A stretch of 64,000 bases of DNA from contig NZ_CP045201.1 in assembly GCF_014899185.1 (NCBI RefSeq), forward strand, positions 1,162,501 to 1,226,500, given 5' to 3'. Under the pieces are notes generated by a model. The model had not been told where the DNA came from. It ran no database searches and saw only the letters and a list, made by a program, of their open reading frames with translations. Origin of the DNA: Pseudooceanicola spongiae (GTDB lineage Bacteria; Pseudomonadota; Alphaproteobacteria; Rhodobacterales; Rhodobacteraceae). Each line of letters starts with the position of its first letter. The first letter of the stretch is position 1. Positions 34,195 through 43,576 of the stretch are shown here, piece by piece. Position numbers and translations under genes: made by a program.

Positions 34195-34836
34195 ATGACC
34201 CCCGAAGCTGCTTCCGCCGAAGCCGAGAAAATCTGCAGACTGGCCCCCGTCGTGCCGGTGCTGGTCGTCCATGACGCCAGCATCGCCCGCGCTCTGGCCG
34301 AGGCGCTGGTCGCCGGTGGCCTGCCCGCGCTCGAAGTGACCCTGCGCACCCCCGCTGCGCTGGACGTGATCCGCGAAATGGCGAAAGTTGAGGGCGGCGT
34401 CGTTGGCGCAGGCTCGATCCTGACGCCCGCTGCCGTCACTGCCGTCGTTGCAGCGGGTGCCAAGTTCGGTGTCTCGCCCGGGGCCACCGACACCGTGCTC
34501 AGCGCCGCCGAGCAGGCCGACCTGCCGATGCTGCCCGGTGCCGCCACCGCGTCTGAAGTGATGGCCCTGCTGGAGCGCGGCTATCGCGTCCAGAAGTTCT
34601 TCCCGGCCTCGATCAACGGCGGCGCGCCCGCCATCAAGGCCATCGGCGCGCCGATCCCGGATGTGATGTTCTGCCCGACCGGCGGCGTCACCCCCGAGAA
34701 CGCACCCGAGTATCTGTCGATGAAGAACATCATCTGCGTCGGCGGCTCCTGGGTCGCGCCGCAAAACCTGATCGACGCCAAGGACTGGAAGGCGATCGAG
34801 GAGCTGGCGCGCGAGGCTGCAAGCCTGCGCGGCTGA
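34195..34836 (+). CDS. eda: KDPG/KHG aldolase
   Basis: 213 residues. It splits KDPG to pyruvate and glyceraldehyde 3-phosphate. The catalytic Glu47 (LEVTLRT) and Schiff-base Lys134 (YRVQKFFPAS) are present, with the class I aldolase motif VGAGSIL. Second gene of the edd-eda operon; a terminator hairpin follows. Confidence 0.96.
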   Translation: MTPEAASAEAEKICRLAPVVPVLVVHDASIARALAEALVAGGLPALEVTLRTPAALDVIREMAKVEGGVVGAGSILTPAAVTAVVAAGAKFGVSPGATDTVLSAAEQADLPMLPGAATASEVMALLERGYRVQKFFPASINGGAPAIKAIGAPIPDVMFCPTGGVTPENAPEYLSMKNIICVGGSWVAPQNLIDAKDWKAIEELAREAASLRG

Positions 34837-34857
34837 CATTAAGATCGACGAAAAAGA

Positions 34858-34892
34858 GAAGGCGTGCCAATCCCTTGGCGCGCCTTCTTCAT
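34858..34892. terminator. Bidirectional terminator between eda and the glnE operon
   Basis: 13-bp stem with one G-T mismatch (34858-34870 with 34875-34887, arm GAAGGCGTGCCAA, TCCC loop). On the minus strand it is followed by TCTTTTT, on the plus strand by TTCATG, so it serves the minus-strand small gene best. Confidence 0.65.
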
Positions 34893-34910
34893 GTATAAGG
34901 TAAAGCCCTG

Positions 34911-35195
34911 TCAGTGCGCTTTGCGCGCCCGTGATCCACCGCGCCGCCGCACGGTCGTCATGTTCTGCAGGCCTTCCTGCAGCAGCGCCGTCATCGGATG
35001 CTCCGGCGCAGCGCGCCCGTATTTCTCCATCAGGATCTCGAGTGCGGCTTTCTGATCCTGCCCATCCTCAAGGCTCAGCGCCCAGTCCATCAGGACCGAG
35101 CGGCACTCGGGATCGTCGATGCCCTCAATCTGATAGGCCTCGCGGATCAGCGCCTTGGGGTCTGTTACATCGCCTTTCATGACCGTTCCAATCAT
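34911..35195 (-). CDS. Small conserved protein coupled to glnE
   Basis: 94 residues, helical and acidic (ALIREAYQIEGIDDPECRSVLMDWALSLEDGQDQKAALEILMEKYG). There are no motifs I recognise. The start at 35195 overlaps the glnE stop as ATGA, and a GAGAGG site sits 7 nt upstream, so it is translated with glnE. A Met five codons later is a weaker option. Its fixed position after glnE suggests a link to nitrogen control, but nothing in the sequence proves this. Confidence 0.65.
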   Translation of the reverse strand: MIGTVMKGDVTDPKALIREAYQIEGIDDPECRSVLMDWALSLEDGQDQKAALEILMEKYGRAAPEHPMTALLQEGLQNMTTVRRRGGSRARKAH

Positions 35196-38002
35196 CTGTC
35201 TGCCTCTCGTTCCAATATCGCATCAATCGCCTGTGCCGCGGCCTCGGTCGAGGCGGCGACCTGTGCCTGCAGGGCCTCGATCGTCTCAGCGCCAGTGTCG
35301 CGCAGCAGCAGTGCGCGGCCCCCCTCGCCAATTTCATCGGGGTCCAGAGCCTTGCCGCTCAGCAGTTTTCCGACCTGCCCGATATTCCACAGCAAGCGGT
35401 AAGTCGAGAGCAGAGCAGCGCTCTCCGCCGGCTCCATCCAGCCAGCCCGCACCGCCAGGTCCAGCCCCTCGCCAATCCAGCCATCGGGGTCGCCTGCGAT
35501 CAGGCCACCGGCCTGCGCCATCAGCTCGATCTCCTGATTGCGGCCCCGACCTGTCTTGACGTCCCAGGGCGTCACGGCGGTCTTCGCCGCAGCGATGCGC
35601 GCGCGCATCTCGGCCACGTCCTTCAGTACCGGCCCCTTCGCGCGCCCCCGCGCAATAAGATCACGCCGGAACTCCATGATATCCTTGGACAACGCCTCAG
35701 GACCGGAGACGACACGCGCCCGGGTCAGCGCCAGATGCTCCCAGGTCCAGGCCTGGGTCTCCTGATAGTCGCGAAAGCTCTGCCAGCTGGTCGCAACCGG
35801 CCCCTGACTGCCGGAGGGACGCAGCCGCATGTCGACCTCATAGAGCCGCCCCTCGGCCATCGGGGCCGACAGGGCGGTCACCAGCGCCTGCGTCAACCGC
35901 GCGTAATAGACCCGCGACGCCAGAGGCCGCCGCCCCTCCGAGCTTTCCTCGCCCGCGGCATCATAGATCACGATCAGATCGAGATCGGAGCGCGCGTTCA
36001 ACCGCCCGGCCCCCATCGAGCCCATGCCCATCACCGCCGCACCGCGCCCCGGCGGCGGCCCGTGCCTGGTGGCAAATTCGGCCTGCACCACCGGCCAGAG
36101 AACACGCAGCACCACGCTCGCCAGCTCGGCATATTCGTGTCCCGCCTCTTTCGGCTCGATCAAGCCACGCAGGTGGTGCACGCCGATGCGAAAGTGCCAC
36201 TCCTTGACCCAGCGGCGGGCCGCATCCAGCTTGCGCTCGTAATCCTCTTCGATTTGCAAAGCGCGATCCAGCTCTTTGCAAAGGGCATCTTCGCCCGGCC
36301 ATTCCGCAAAGAACCCACCCCCGATCACCGCATCGAACACAGCCGAATTGCGACTGAGGTAGAGCGCGAGGTCCGGCGCAGTCCCGGTGATATCGCCAAG
36401 CAGATCAATCAGTTGCGGGTTGGCCTGAAACATCGAGAACAGCTGCACACCGGCGGGCAATCCGCGCAGGAACCCGTCAAAGGCCGTCAATGCCTCTTCG
36501 GGGCGCGCCGCACGGGACAGGCTTTGCAACAGCTGCGGCCGCAGGCGGTCAAAGATATGACGCGCCCGTTCGGAACTCAGCGCGGGATAGCTGCGCCAGC
36601 GCGTCACCAGCGCCTCGTCAAAGCTGATCTCGGCCTCGGCCTCCTCAGCACAGACCTCCGGCTGGGCCTTGCCGCCCGGTTTGTCGGGGGCAAAAAAGGC
36701 CTCGGTGACGCTGTGGACCTCTTCCAGCCTGTCCTTGATCTCGCGCCCTAGCTCCGCCTCGCCCGTGCCCATGAAGGCCGCCAGCCGCGACAAGCCCTCG
36801 GCCCCGCTCGGCAGCTGATGGGTCTGGGCATCGTTGATCATCTGCACCCGGTGTTCAACCTCGCGGTGCGCGCGATAGTGACGCGACAGCACCTCGGCCG
36901 TGGCCTGCGGGATCCAGCCGCGCTCCGCCAGTTGCGCCAGCGCGGGCACCGTGCCGCGCAGCCGCAGCGACGCATCGCGCCCCCCGGCGACGATCTGGTG
37001 AAACTGAGCGAAGAACTCGATCTCGCGGATGCCGCCGCGCCCCAGTTTCATGTCGTGCCCGGCCAGTTGGATCGGCCCGAAAAAGCCCTTCTTGCGCCGG
37101 ATCGCCAGCCGCACGTCATGGGCATCCTGAATGGCGGCGAAATCCAGATGACGACGCCAGACGAAGGGGCGCAGATCCTCCAAAAACGCCTCGCCCGCCG
37201 CGATATCGCCGGCACAGGGACGCGCCTTGATATAGGCCGCGCGCTCCCATGTGCGGCCCAGACTCTCGTAATACCGCTCCGCCGCCGCCATCCCCATGCA
37301 GACCGGCGTGACGCTGGGATCGGGGCGCAGCCGCAGATCGGTGCGAAACACATAGCCCTCGGAGGTGATGTCGTTCAGCGTCGCGGCCATCTTGCGGGTC
37401 GCCCGGATCAGCGCCGGTCGCGCCTCAAGCACGTCCTCGCCGCGATACCGCGCTTCGTCATAGAGCACGATCAGGTCGATGTCGGAGGAATAGTTCAGCT
37501 CTCCCGCGCCCATCTTGCCCATGGCCAAGGCCACCAGACCGCACCCCGTGGCCAGATCCGCCTCGCCCATCCCCGGCAGTTTGTTCCGCTTCACTTCCGC
37601 CGCCAGTGCAGCGCGCAGCGCCAGCGCGACCGCATGATCGGCGAAATCACTCAGCGCGCCCGTGACTTGGCTCAGATCCCAGGCACCCGAGAGATCAGCC
37701 AGCGCCACCAGCAGCGCCATACGCCGCTTGCCCCGGCGCAGCTCGGCCGCGATTTGGTCCGGCGCGATCTCTGAAAGGCGGGCCTTTTCCTCGCTTAGCG
37801 CCGCCAGAGGTGCGACCATCGCGCCGGGCAGCCAGTGCCGTTCCTTCGCCATCAACGCGCCGAGGTAGGGGCTACACCCGGCCGTACCCTCGATCAGCGC
37901 GGCCAGATCTCCGCTGAGGTCGGGAAACAGGGCGCGGCCTTCGGCACCACGATCGCGGTCAAAGGGGCGCGGCAGGCGGGTCGGGATCAATGTGTCATTC
38001 AT
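35192..38002 (-). CDS. glnE: Bifunctional glutamine synthetase adenylyltransferase/deadenylase
   Basis: 936 residues. It adenylylates and deadenylylates glutamine synthetase in response to PII. Two nucleotidyltransferase domains are visible: ELNYSSDIDLIVLYDE (about residues 167-182, GSxxxxDxD type) and AGRLNARSDLDLIVIYD (about 663-679). The central helical linker and C-terminal domain are complete. Slightly shorter than the E. coli protein (946). Confidence 0.95.
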   Translation of the reverse strand: MNDTLIPTRLPRPFDRDRGAEGRALFPDLSGDLAALIEGTAGCSPYLGALMAKERHWLPGAMVAPLAALSEEKARLSEIAPDQIAAELRRGKRRMALLVALADLSGAWDLSQVTGALSDFADHAVALALRAALAAEVKRNKLPGMGEADLATGCGLVALAMGKMGAGELNYSSDIDLIVLYDEARYRGEDVLEARPALIRATRKMAATLNDITSEGYVFRTDLRLRPDPSVTPVCMGMAAAERYYESLGRTWERAAYIKARPCAGDIAAGEAFLEDLRPFVWRRHLDFAAIQDAHDVRLAIRRKKGFFGPIQLAGHDMKLGRGGIREIEFFAQFHQIVAGGRDASLRLRGTVPALAQLAERGWIPQATAEVLSRHYRAHREVEHRVQMINDAQTHQLPSGAEGLSRLAAFMGTGEAELGREIKDRLEEVHSVTEAFFAPDKPGGKAQPEVCAEEAEAEISFDEALVTRWRSYPALSSERARHIFDRLRPQLLQSLSRAARPEEALTAFDGFLRGLPAGVQLFSMFQANPQLIDLLGDITGTAPDLALYLSRNSAVFDAVIGGGFFAEWPGEDALCKELDRALQIEEDYERKLDAARRWVKEWHFRIGVHHLRGLIEPKEAGHEYAELASVVLRVLWPVVQAEFATRHGPPPGRGAAVMGMGSMGAGRLNARSDLDLIVIYDAAGEESSEGRRPLASRVYYARLTQALVTALSAPMAEGRLYEVDMRLRPSGSQGPVATSWQSFRDYQETQAWTWEHLALTRARVVSGPEALSKDIMEFRRDLIARGRAKGPVLKDVAEMRARIAAAKTAVTPWDVKTGRGRNQEIELMAQAGGLIAGDPDGWIGEGLDLAVRAGWMEPAESAALLSTYRLLWNIGQVGKLLSGKALDPDEIGEGGRALLLRDTGAETIEALQAQVAASTEAAAQAIDAILEREADR

Positions 38003-38109
38003 CGCGCGAAGGTGCGGCGGGCGGGCGCGCCGGTCAAGACCAGATCCGCCTCGCTCTGGTCATTCCCGCCCGGCCTTGGCAGATTGCGCGCAAGAGCAGG
38101 GAGAGCCGG

Positions 38110-38586
38110 ATGAGCAAGAGCATGAAACGTGTCGCCAAGGCGCTGGCAGACGCCGGGATCGAGACCGAGATCGAGGAGTTGGGCGCCTGCCGCACCGCAC
38201 AGCAGGCCGCTGACAGTGTGGGCTGCTGCCTTGACCAGATCGCCAAGTCGATCATCTTTCGTGGCGAGGTGAGTGGCGAAGCGATCCTGTTCCTGACCGC
38301 AGGCGGCAATCAGGTCGATCCAGCCAAGGCCAGTGCCGTGGCCGGCGAAGCCCTTGGCAAGGCCGATGCCGCTCTGATCCGTGCCCAGACCGGCTTTGCC
38401 ATTGGTGGCGTCGCGCCCATCGGCCACCTCAACCCGATCCGCGCCTATCTGGACCCGCGACTGCTGGAATTTGAACGGATCTGGGCCGCTGCGGGCACCC
38501 CGCGCCATGTTTTTGGCCTGCCCCCAAAACTTTTGCAGCCTCTGACAGCGGCGCAAGTGGCTGATTTCACATCCCAATCCAACTAA
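38110..38586 (+). CDS. ybaK: YbaK/EbsC-type aminoacyl-tRNA deacylase
   Basis: 158 residues. The YbaK fold is indicated by DQIAKSIIFRGE (about 36-47, the conserved Lys), the AGGNQVD turn and GGVAPIGH (about 98-105). Members hydrolyse misacylated tRNAs such as Cys-tRNA-Pro or Ala-tRNA-Pro. Start at 38110 follows AGGGAGAG; Met at 38122 is an alternative. The stop overlaps the first of two palindromes controlling the next gene. Confidence 0.85.
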   Translation: MSKSMKRVAKALADAGIETEIEELGACRTAQQAADSVGCCLDQIAKSIIFRGEVSGEAILFLTAGGNQVDPAKASAVAGEALGKADAALIRAQTGFAIGGVAPIGHLNPIRAYLDPRLLEFERIWAAAGTPRHVFGLPPKLLQPLTAAQVADFTSQSN

Positions 38587-38663
38587 TGTAAAAAACATTC
38601 ACATGGCCCCCTTGTGGTTGAGGGCCGCACTTCCGATATCGGTAATGTGAAAGACATTCACAT
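38586..38663. promoter_or_regulatory. Twin ATGTGAA-N5-TTCACAT palindromes upstream of DUF2852 gene
   Basis: Site 1, ATGTAAA-AAACA-TTCACAT (38586-38604), has one arm mismatch. Site 2, ATGTGAA-AGACA-TTCACAT (38645-38663), is perfect. The copies are 59 bp apart and also share their AATGTNAAANACATTCACAT context. The TGTGA halves are separated by 7 bp, one more than a CRP site, so the binding protein is unknown. Site 2 ends 30 bp before the downstream start codon. Confidence 0.6.
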
Positions 38664-38692
38664 AGCAACAAACCAAGGATACGGAGACAGAC

Positions 38693-39151
38693 ATGACACC
38701 CGCCACCGCGCAAATGTACGACCACCAGAGCCAGGGCCCGCGCCCCGCTTCGTGGTTTCGTCGCACTGAGGCCTGGATGGACAGCAAGGGCAAACCCGCA
38801 TGGATCACCGCGATGGTGCTGGGTTTCGTGTTCTTCTGGCCGGTCGGCCTCGCCATTCTCTTCTACATGATCTGGGGTAAAAAAATGTTCGGAAAATCCT
38901 GCCGTCACTCACGTTACAACGACATGCGCCGCACCGGCTTTGCGGCGATGAAATCCAGCGGCAACACGGCCTTTGATGCCTACAAGACCGAGACGCTGCA
39001 ACGCCTTGAGGAAGAACAGAACAGCTTTGAAGGCTTTCTGGAACGCCTGCGCGCCGCCAAGGACAAGGCCGAGTTCGACCAGTTCATGGAAGACCGCTCC
39101 CGCAAGGCCAGCGCAGAGCGCGACAACGCCAATCAGGACGCCAACGCCTGA
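38693..39151 (+). CDS. DUF2852 membrane protein
   Basis: 152 residues. One membrane segment (about residues 38-62, ITAMVLGFVFFWPVGLAILFYMIWG) is preceded by WFRRTEAWMDSKGKPAW and followed by a charged coiled-coil-like tail (LQRLEEEQNSFEGFLERLRAAKDKAEFDQFMEDR). This matches DUF2852, a small alphaproteobacterial family of unknown function. The twin palindromes at 38586-38663 imply dedicated regulation. Confidence 0.82.
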   Translation: MTPATAQMYDHQSQGPRPASWFRRTEAWMDSKGKPAWITAMVLGFVFFWPVGLAILFYMIWGKKMFGKSCRHSRYNDMRRTGFAAMKSSGNTAFDAYKTETLQRLEEEQNSFEGFLERLRAAKDKAEFDQFMEDRSRKASAERDNANQDANA

Positions 39152-39268
39152 AGGCCAAGACACCTCGCCAGGCGCGCCCGGATGCGGCGCGCCCAAGCCC
39201 AGGACGGCCCCCTCGGGGCCGCCTCGCCCCCCCCCGATGACCGCCCCGTTTACAGGATACCGGACCCG

Positions 39269-39703
39269 ATGCGCCTGACCCTTCCCGATCCCGACCACAG
39301 CCCGGAGTTCTATGACAGTGTCGCGATGAAGCGCGGCTTTGCCTGGGTGATCGATGCCATTGTCATCACGTTGGTGGCGCTGGTGATCGTGCCGCTGACC
39401 GCCTTTGTCGGCGCCTTCTTCTTTCCGCTGCTGCTGCTCACGGTCAGCTTCTTTTATCGCTGGATGACCATCTCTGGCAGCTCCGCCACCTGGGGCATGC
39501 GCCTGATGTCGATCGAGCTGCGCACCACCGAAGGCCAGCGGCTGAGCCCGCTTGAGGCATTGCTGCACACGCTGGGCTTTACCGTCAGCTTTGCGCTGCC
39601 CATCCTGCAGGTGATCTCGGTCGTCTTCATGCTGACCTCGCGGTACGGACAGGGTCTGACAGATCACATTCTGGGCACCACAGCCGTGAATCGCCGCGCA
39701 TAA
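39269..39703 (+). CDS. RDD-family membrane protein
   Basis: 144 residues with three predicted helices. The RDD signature residues are recognisable in [18 protein letters not shown] and [16 protein letters not shown], and [21 protein letters not shown] forms the last segment. RDD proteins are short membrane proteins, some linked to Na+/H+ antiport. Start at 39269 follows AGGA; an upstream GTG/ATG frame is Pro-rich and unlikely. Confidence 0.82.
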   Translation: MRLTLPDPDHSPEFYDSVAMKRGFAWVIDAIVITLVALVIVPLTAFVGAFFFPLLLLTVSFFYRWMTISGSSATWGMRLMSIELRTTEGQRLSPLEALLHTLGFTVSFALPILQVISVVFMLTSRYGQGLTDHILGTTAVNRRA

Positions 39704-39845
39704 GCAGGCAAATTCGCCCACCCCCGAGGTCGAAAACCTCCAGAGGGCTTGGCGCTTGGGAACTTCGTTGTTATCGTTGCCGAACCTGCGGTGCCCGAAA
39801 CGCTTCGGGGCCGCGCCCTTCCTTCGATGCTACACACTGGTTTTC

Positions 39846-40658
39846 ATGCGTCATTCCCTGCCTCTTGCACCGCAATTCTATGTAACGGCTCCCCAGCCCT
39901 GCCCCTATCTTGCGGGCCGGATGGAGAGAAAGCTGTTCACCTCCCTGCAGGGCGACACTGCCGAGCAGCTGAACAATGCGCTCTCCAAGCAGGGCTTCCG
40001 TCGCTCGCAGAACGTGCTCTATCGCCCCTCCTGTGCCGATTGCGCCGCCTGCCTGTCGGCCCGCATCAATGTCGCCGACTTCACCGCCTCGCGCGGGCAG
40101 CGGCGCACCCTGCGCCGCAACCAACATCTTGAGCGTCGCGCCACATCGCCCTGGGCGACCGAAGACCAGTATGCGCTGTTCCGCCGCTACCTCGACAGCC
40201 GGCACGCCGATGGCGGCATGGCCGATATGGATGTCTTTGAATTCGCCGCGATGATCGAGGAAACGCCGATCCGCTCGCGCGTTGTCGAATACATCGACCC
40301 CGACAAGGGCCTGGCCGCCGCCGCGCTGACCGATGTTCTCGATGACGGCGTGTCGATGGTCTACAGCTTCTACGACCCGGCGCTGGAGAAGAACTCGCTC
40401 GGCACCTACCTGATCCTCGATCATATCGAGATCGCGCGCAACGCCGGTCTGCCCTATGTCTATCTTGGGTACTGGGTGCCCGGATCGCCGAAAATGGGCT
40501 ATAAGTGCAAATTCACCGGGCTTGAGCTCTACCACGGCGGCAAGTGGGACCGGATGCGTGATCCGCATGATTACGACTCCACCACCCACCCGCTCAAAAG
40601 CGATCCCATCGCAGAACAGGTTGCCAATATCTCCTTACCCGACACACGCGCGCCCTGA
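39846..40658 (+). CDS. bpt: Aspartate/glutamate leucyltransferase
   Basis: 270 residues. It transfers Leu from Leu-tRNA to N-terminal Asp/Glu, making N-degrons for ClpS/ClpAP. The ATE-type N-terminal Cys cluster is present ([13 protein letters not shown], about residues 62-74). The C-terminal GNAT-like half contains [24 protein letters not shown] and [17 protein letters not shown]. Start at 39846 ([12 protein letters not shown]) fits the family N-terminus. Confidence 0.93.
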   Translation: MRHSLPLAPQFYVTAPQPCPYLAGRMERKLFTSLQGDTAEQLNNALSKQGFRRSQNVLYRPSCADCAACLSARINVADFTASRGQRRTLRRNQHLERRATSPWATEDQYALFRRYLDSRHADGGMADMDVFEFAAMIEETPIRSRVVEYIDPDKGLAAAALTDVLDDGVSMVYSFYDPALEKNSLGTYLILDHIEIARNAGLPYVYLGYWVPGSPKMGYKCKFTGLELYHGGKWDRMRDPHDYDSTTHPLKSDPIAEQVANISLPDTRAP

Positions 40659-40659
40659 A

Positions 40660-41151
40660 ATGACACAAAACCTTTTCGCCGCGACGCTGGTGGTCCCCGA
40701 CTATGATGCGGGCATCGCCTTTTATGTCGAAACGCTCGGCTTCGACCTTGTCGAAGACACCGCGCTGTCCGAAACCAAACGCTGGGTCCTGATTGCGCCG
40801 AAAGGCGCGCAGACCTGTCTGTTGCTGGCCCGCGCGGTGGGCGACGAGCAGACCGCCGCCATCGGCAATCAGACGGGTGGCCGTGTGGCCTTCTTTCTGC
40901 AAACCGATGATTTCAAAGGCGATCATGACCGCATGCTCAAGGCCGGCGTGACGTTTGAGGAAGACCCCCGCGACGAGCCCTATGGCCGCGTCGCCGTCTG
41001 GCGCGATCCCTTCGGCAACCGCTGGGATCTGGTGCAGTTCACCAAGACCCCGACGCGCGGCGTGCCCCCCGCCAAGGCGCGCACCTCGTCGCGCGAAACC
41101 GGCACCCCGGTGATCTGGCCGCATCCCGAAAAAGAGCCCTCCAAGGGCTGA
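40660..41151 (+). CDS. VOC-family protein
   Basis: 163 residues. One glyoxalase/bleomycin-resistance unit: FAATLVVPDYDAGIAFYVET at the start and GRVAVWRDPFGNRWDLVQF at about residues 107-125, plus a Pro/Lys-rich tail. Starts 1 nt after the bpt stop, so it is probably translationally coupled. Substrate unknown. Confidence 0.85.
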   Translation: MTQNLFAATLVVPDYDAGIAFYVETLGFDLVEDTALSETKRWVLIAPKGAQTCLLLARAVGDEQTAAIGNQTGGRVAFFLQTDDFKGDHDRMLKAGVTFEEDPRDEPYGRVAVWRDPFGNRWDLVQFTKTPTRGVPPAKARTSSRETGTPVIWPHPEKEPSKG

Positions 41152-41157
41152 AACCGC

Positions 41158-41194
41158 AAAAAGCCGCGACCCCAGCTAGGGATCGCGGCTTTTT
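41158..41194. terminator. Bidirectional terminator
   Basis: Perfect 12-bp stem AAAAAGCCGCGA/TCGCGGCTTTTT (41158-41169 with 41183-41194), serving the VOC gene on the plus strand and the TRAP operon on the minus strand. Confidence 0.9.
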
Positions 41195-41209
41195 TACGTC
41201 GCGCGGGCC

Positions 41210-43573
41210 TCAGCCGCCCATCAGGGCCGGCACGATGGTGACGATCTGCGGCACGAACCACAGCAGCGCCAGCCCCAGCACCTGGATCACCACGAAGGGC
41301 ACGATGCCGCGATAGATATGGCCCGTGGTCACGCTGGCCGGGGCCACCCCGCGCAGATAGAACAGCGCGAACCCGAAGGGCGGCGTCAGGAAGCTGGTCT
41401 GCAGGTTCACCGCGATCATGATCGTCACCCATTTCGGATCGAACGTGCCGCCATAGATGACGGGCCCGACGATCGGGATGACGATGTAGATGATCTCGAG
41501 GAAATCCAACACGAAACCCAGCACGAACAGCACCAGCATCACGATCAGGAAGACCGTGAACTCATTGTCGAAGCTGCGCAGGAAGTCCTGGATATAGTGC
41601 TCTCCGCCGAAGGAGATGACGACCAGGTTCAGCAGCTGGCTGCCGACCAGAATGGTGAACACCATTGAGGTCACCTTGGCCGTCTCGCGCACGATGGGCG
41701 TCAGGACCCTCGTGCGGAACAGGACGTAGCCGGAATAGATCATTCCGAACCCGGCGATCATATAGGCCGCCGCCGCTGCAAGGTAGGCGATCCAGTTCTC
41801 GAAGGTCACCACATCCTGATTGATGCGCAGATCGAAATTCGCCCCCAGCAGGATCATCGCGCCAAGCGCCAAGGTCGCCCAGATGATGACCTTGGGATCG
41901 CGCCCCTCCTCCCGCAGTTTGCGATAGGCTGCCAGCATCATCGCGCCCCCCGCACCAAGCGCCGCCGCAGGCGTCGGGTTGGTGATCCCGCCGAGGATGG
42001 AGCCGAGCACCGCCACGATCAGCATCAGCGGTGGAAAGACCACGCGCACCAGCTCGTTCTGCGCCAGCCGCGCCGCCGCGTGCCGCAATGACCAGAAGGT
42101 GATCGCCAGCGGCACCGCCAGCAGCACCAGCGTCACCCCGGGCGAGGTCCGCGGCCCGATCAGCAGCAGATCGACCAGCAGCATCAGCGCCAGCCCGAAG
42201 CCGCCCACGGCCAGCGGCGCCACGCTGTCGCCCGGTTTCACCCCGTGCGCCAGCACCAGCACCAGCCCCAGCAACACGACAATCGTCGCAACGCCGGTGC
42301 CAATCGGCGCCGCACGATCCGCCTTCGCCTGCACGGCCGCCAGCATCTCCTCGTCGTTCAGCTTGTGCCCGGTGTCGAGACCACCCGAGGCCGCAATCGC
42401 CTCAGCCTCGGCCACGGCGGTGTCCCACTTGGCTTGCCCGTGCAGCTCGATCATCGCCGCCTTGCAGGGCGCGCTGACATTGGTGCGCAGGCTCGCGCCA
42501 TCATCGGACTGGGAAAAGTTCGACACCGACAGGCTTTGCGATCCGACCACGCCAAACTCGGCAAAGGCCAGCACGCCGCCGATCAGCAGCACCGGCGCCA
42601 GCACGAACCAGGTCAGCCCCTCGCGCCGGGTGATCACCTCTCCCGAGCCGCCGCCGACGCTCACCGCAGGGGCCTTCGACGGGTTCAGCACCGCATAGCC
42701 GAAGGCATAGAGAGCATAGAGCACCGCCAGCAAGATCCCCGGCAACAGCGCCGCCTGAAACAACGTGCCCACCGACACGACCGCCGGTTTGCCCAGGTAC
42801 GTCAGCGCATCGGAACAGCCCAAAGACTGCGCCCGCGCTTCCTGCGCTGCGGAATAGAGATCGCCCGCCAAAGTCCCCAGCAGCACGATCACGATGGAGG
42901 GCGGGATGATCTGCCCCAGCGTGCCCGACGCCGCAATCACCCCCGTCGACAGCTCTGGCGAATAGCCGTTGCGCAGCATGGTCGGCAGGCTCAGCAAGCC
43001 CATGGTCACCACCGTCGCGCCGACAATCCCCGTCGAGGCCGCCAGAAACGCCCCCACCACGACGACCGACACCGCGAGGCCGCCCGGCAAAGGCCCGAAC
43101 ACCCGCGCCATGGTCGTCAGCAGATCGTTCGCGATCTTGGAGCGTTCCAGCGTGATCCCCATCATCACGAACATCAGCACCGCCAGCAGCGTCTCGATCG
43201 ACTGGCCGGCAAAGACGCGCTCGTTCATGCGGTTCACGATGAAGGACAGGTTGCGATCCAGCGCGGTTTCCCAGCCCCGCTCAAACACCGGCTGCGCCAG
43301 CGTCGGCAGATCCGGATAGCGGAAGATCGAGATCGTGTCCGGGTTCACCCCCGCCCCGATCAGCGCGCGATACCCCTCGCTGCTCGCATCAATCGCGTTG
43401 TGGATCAGCATGCCGCTGCCATCGAGCCAGGCAATCACCGCAAAGGCGAACAGCCCCGCGCCCGGAATGGCAAAGGCCACCGGAAAGCCCGACAGGATGC
43501 CTGCGAACAGGCTGAGAAATACAATGATCAGGCCGATCTCGACCCCATCCAAACCGAAAAACATCTGCCCCAC
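41210..43573 (-). CDS. dctM: TRAP transporter large permease (DctM), extended form
   Basis: 787 residues, far longer than the usual DctM of about 430. The DctM core is recognisable (GILSGFPVAFAIPG, STGIVGATVVTMGLLSLPTML, GTLGQIIPPSIVIVLLG). It is interrupted by a soluble Cys-containing segment at about residues 345-425 and additional membrane helices before the core resumes at the C-terminus (DFLEIIYIVIPIVGPVIYG, TSFLTPPFGFALFYLRG). Such extended DctM proteins occur in 2-oxo-acid-type TRAP systems. Third gene of dctP-dctQ-dctM. Confidence 0.9.
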   Translation of the reverse strand: MGQMFFGLDGVEIGLIIVFLSLFAGILSGFPVAFAIPGAGLFAFAVIAWLDGSGMLIHNAIDASSEGYRALIGAGVNPDTISIFRYPDLPTLAQPVFERGWETALDRNLSFIVNRMNERVFAGQSIETLLAVLMFVMMGITLERSKIANDLLTTMARVFGPLPGGLAVSVVVVGAFLAASTGIVGATVVTMGLLSLPTMLRNGYSPELSTGVIAASGTLGQIIPPSIVIVLLGTLAGDLYSAAQEARAQSLGCSDALTYLGKPAVVSVGTLFQAALLPGILLAVLYALYAFGYAVLNPSKAPAVSVGGGSGEVITRREGLTWFVLAPVLLIGGVLAFAEFGVVGSQSLSVSNFSQSDDGASLRTNVSAPCKAAMIELHGQAKWDTAVAEAEAIAASGGLDTGHKLNDEEMLAAVQAKADRAAPIGTGVATIVVLLGLVLVLAHGVKPGDSVAPLAVGGFGLALMLLVDLLLIGPRTSPGVTLVLLAVPLAITFWSLRHAAARLAQNELVRVVFPPLMLIVAVLGSILGGITNPTPAAALGAGGAMMLAAYRKLREEGRDPKVIIWATLALGAMILLGANFDLRINQDVVTFENWIAYLAAAAAYMIAGFGMIYSGYVLFRTRVLTPIVRETAKVTSMVFTILVGSQLLNLVVISFGGEHYIQDFLRSFDNEFTVFLIVMLVLFVLGFVLDFLEIIYIVIPIVGPVIYGGTFDPKWVTIMIAVNLQTSFLTPPFGFALFYLRGVAPASVTTGHIYRGIVPFVVIQVLGLALLWFVPQIVTIVPALMGG

Positions 43574-43576
43574 CCC

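Noticed and set aside
38645..38663. CRP/FNR-type site
   Set aside because: TGTGA and TCACA are separated by 7 bp instead of 6, and there is no TTGAT-N4-ATCAA match.
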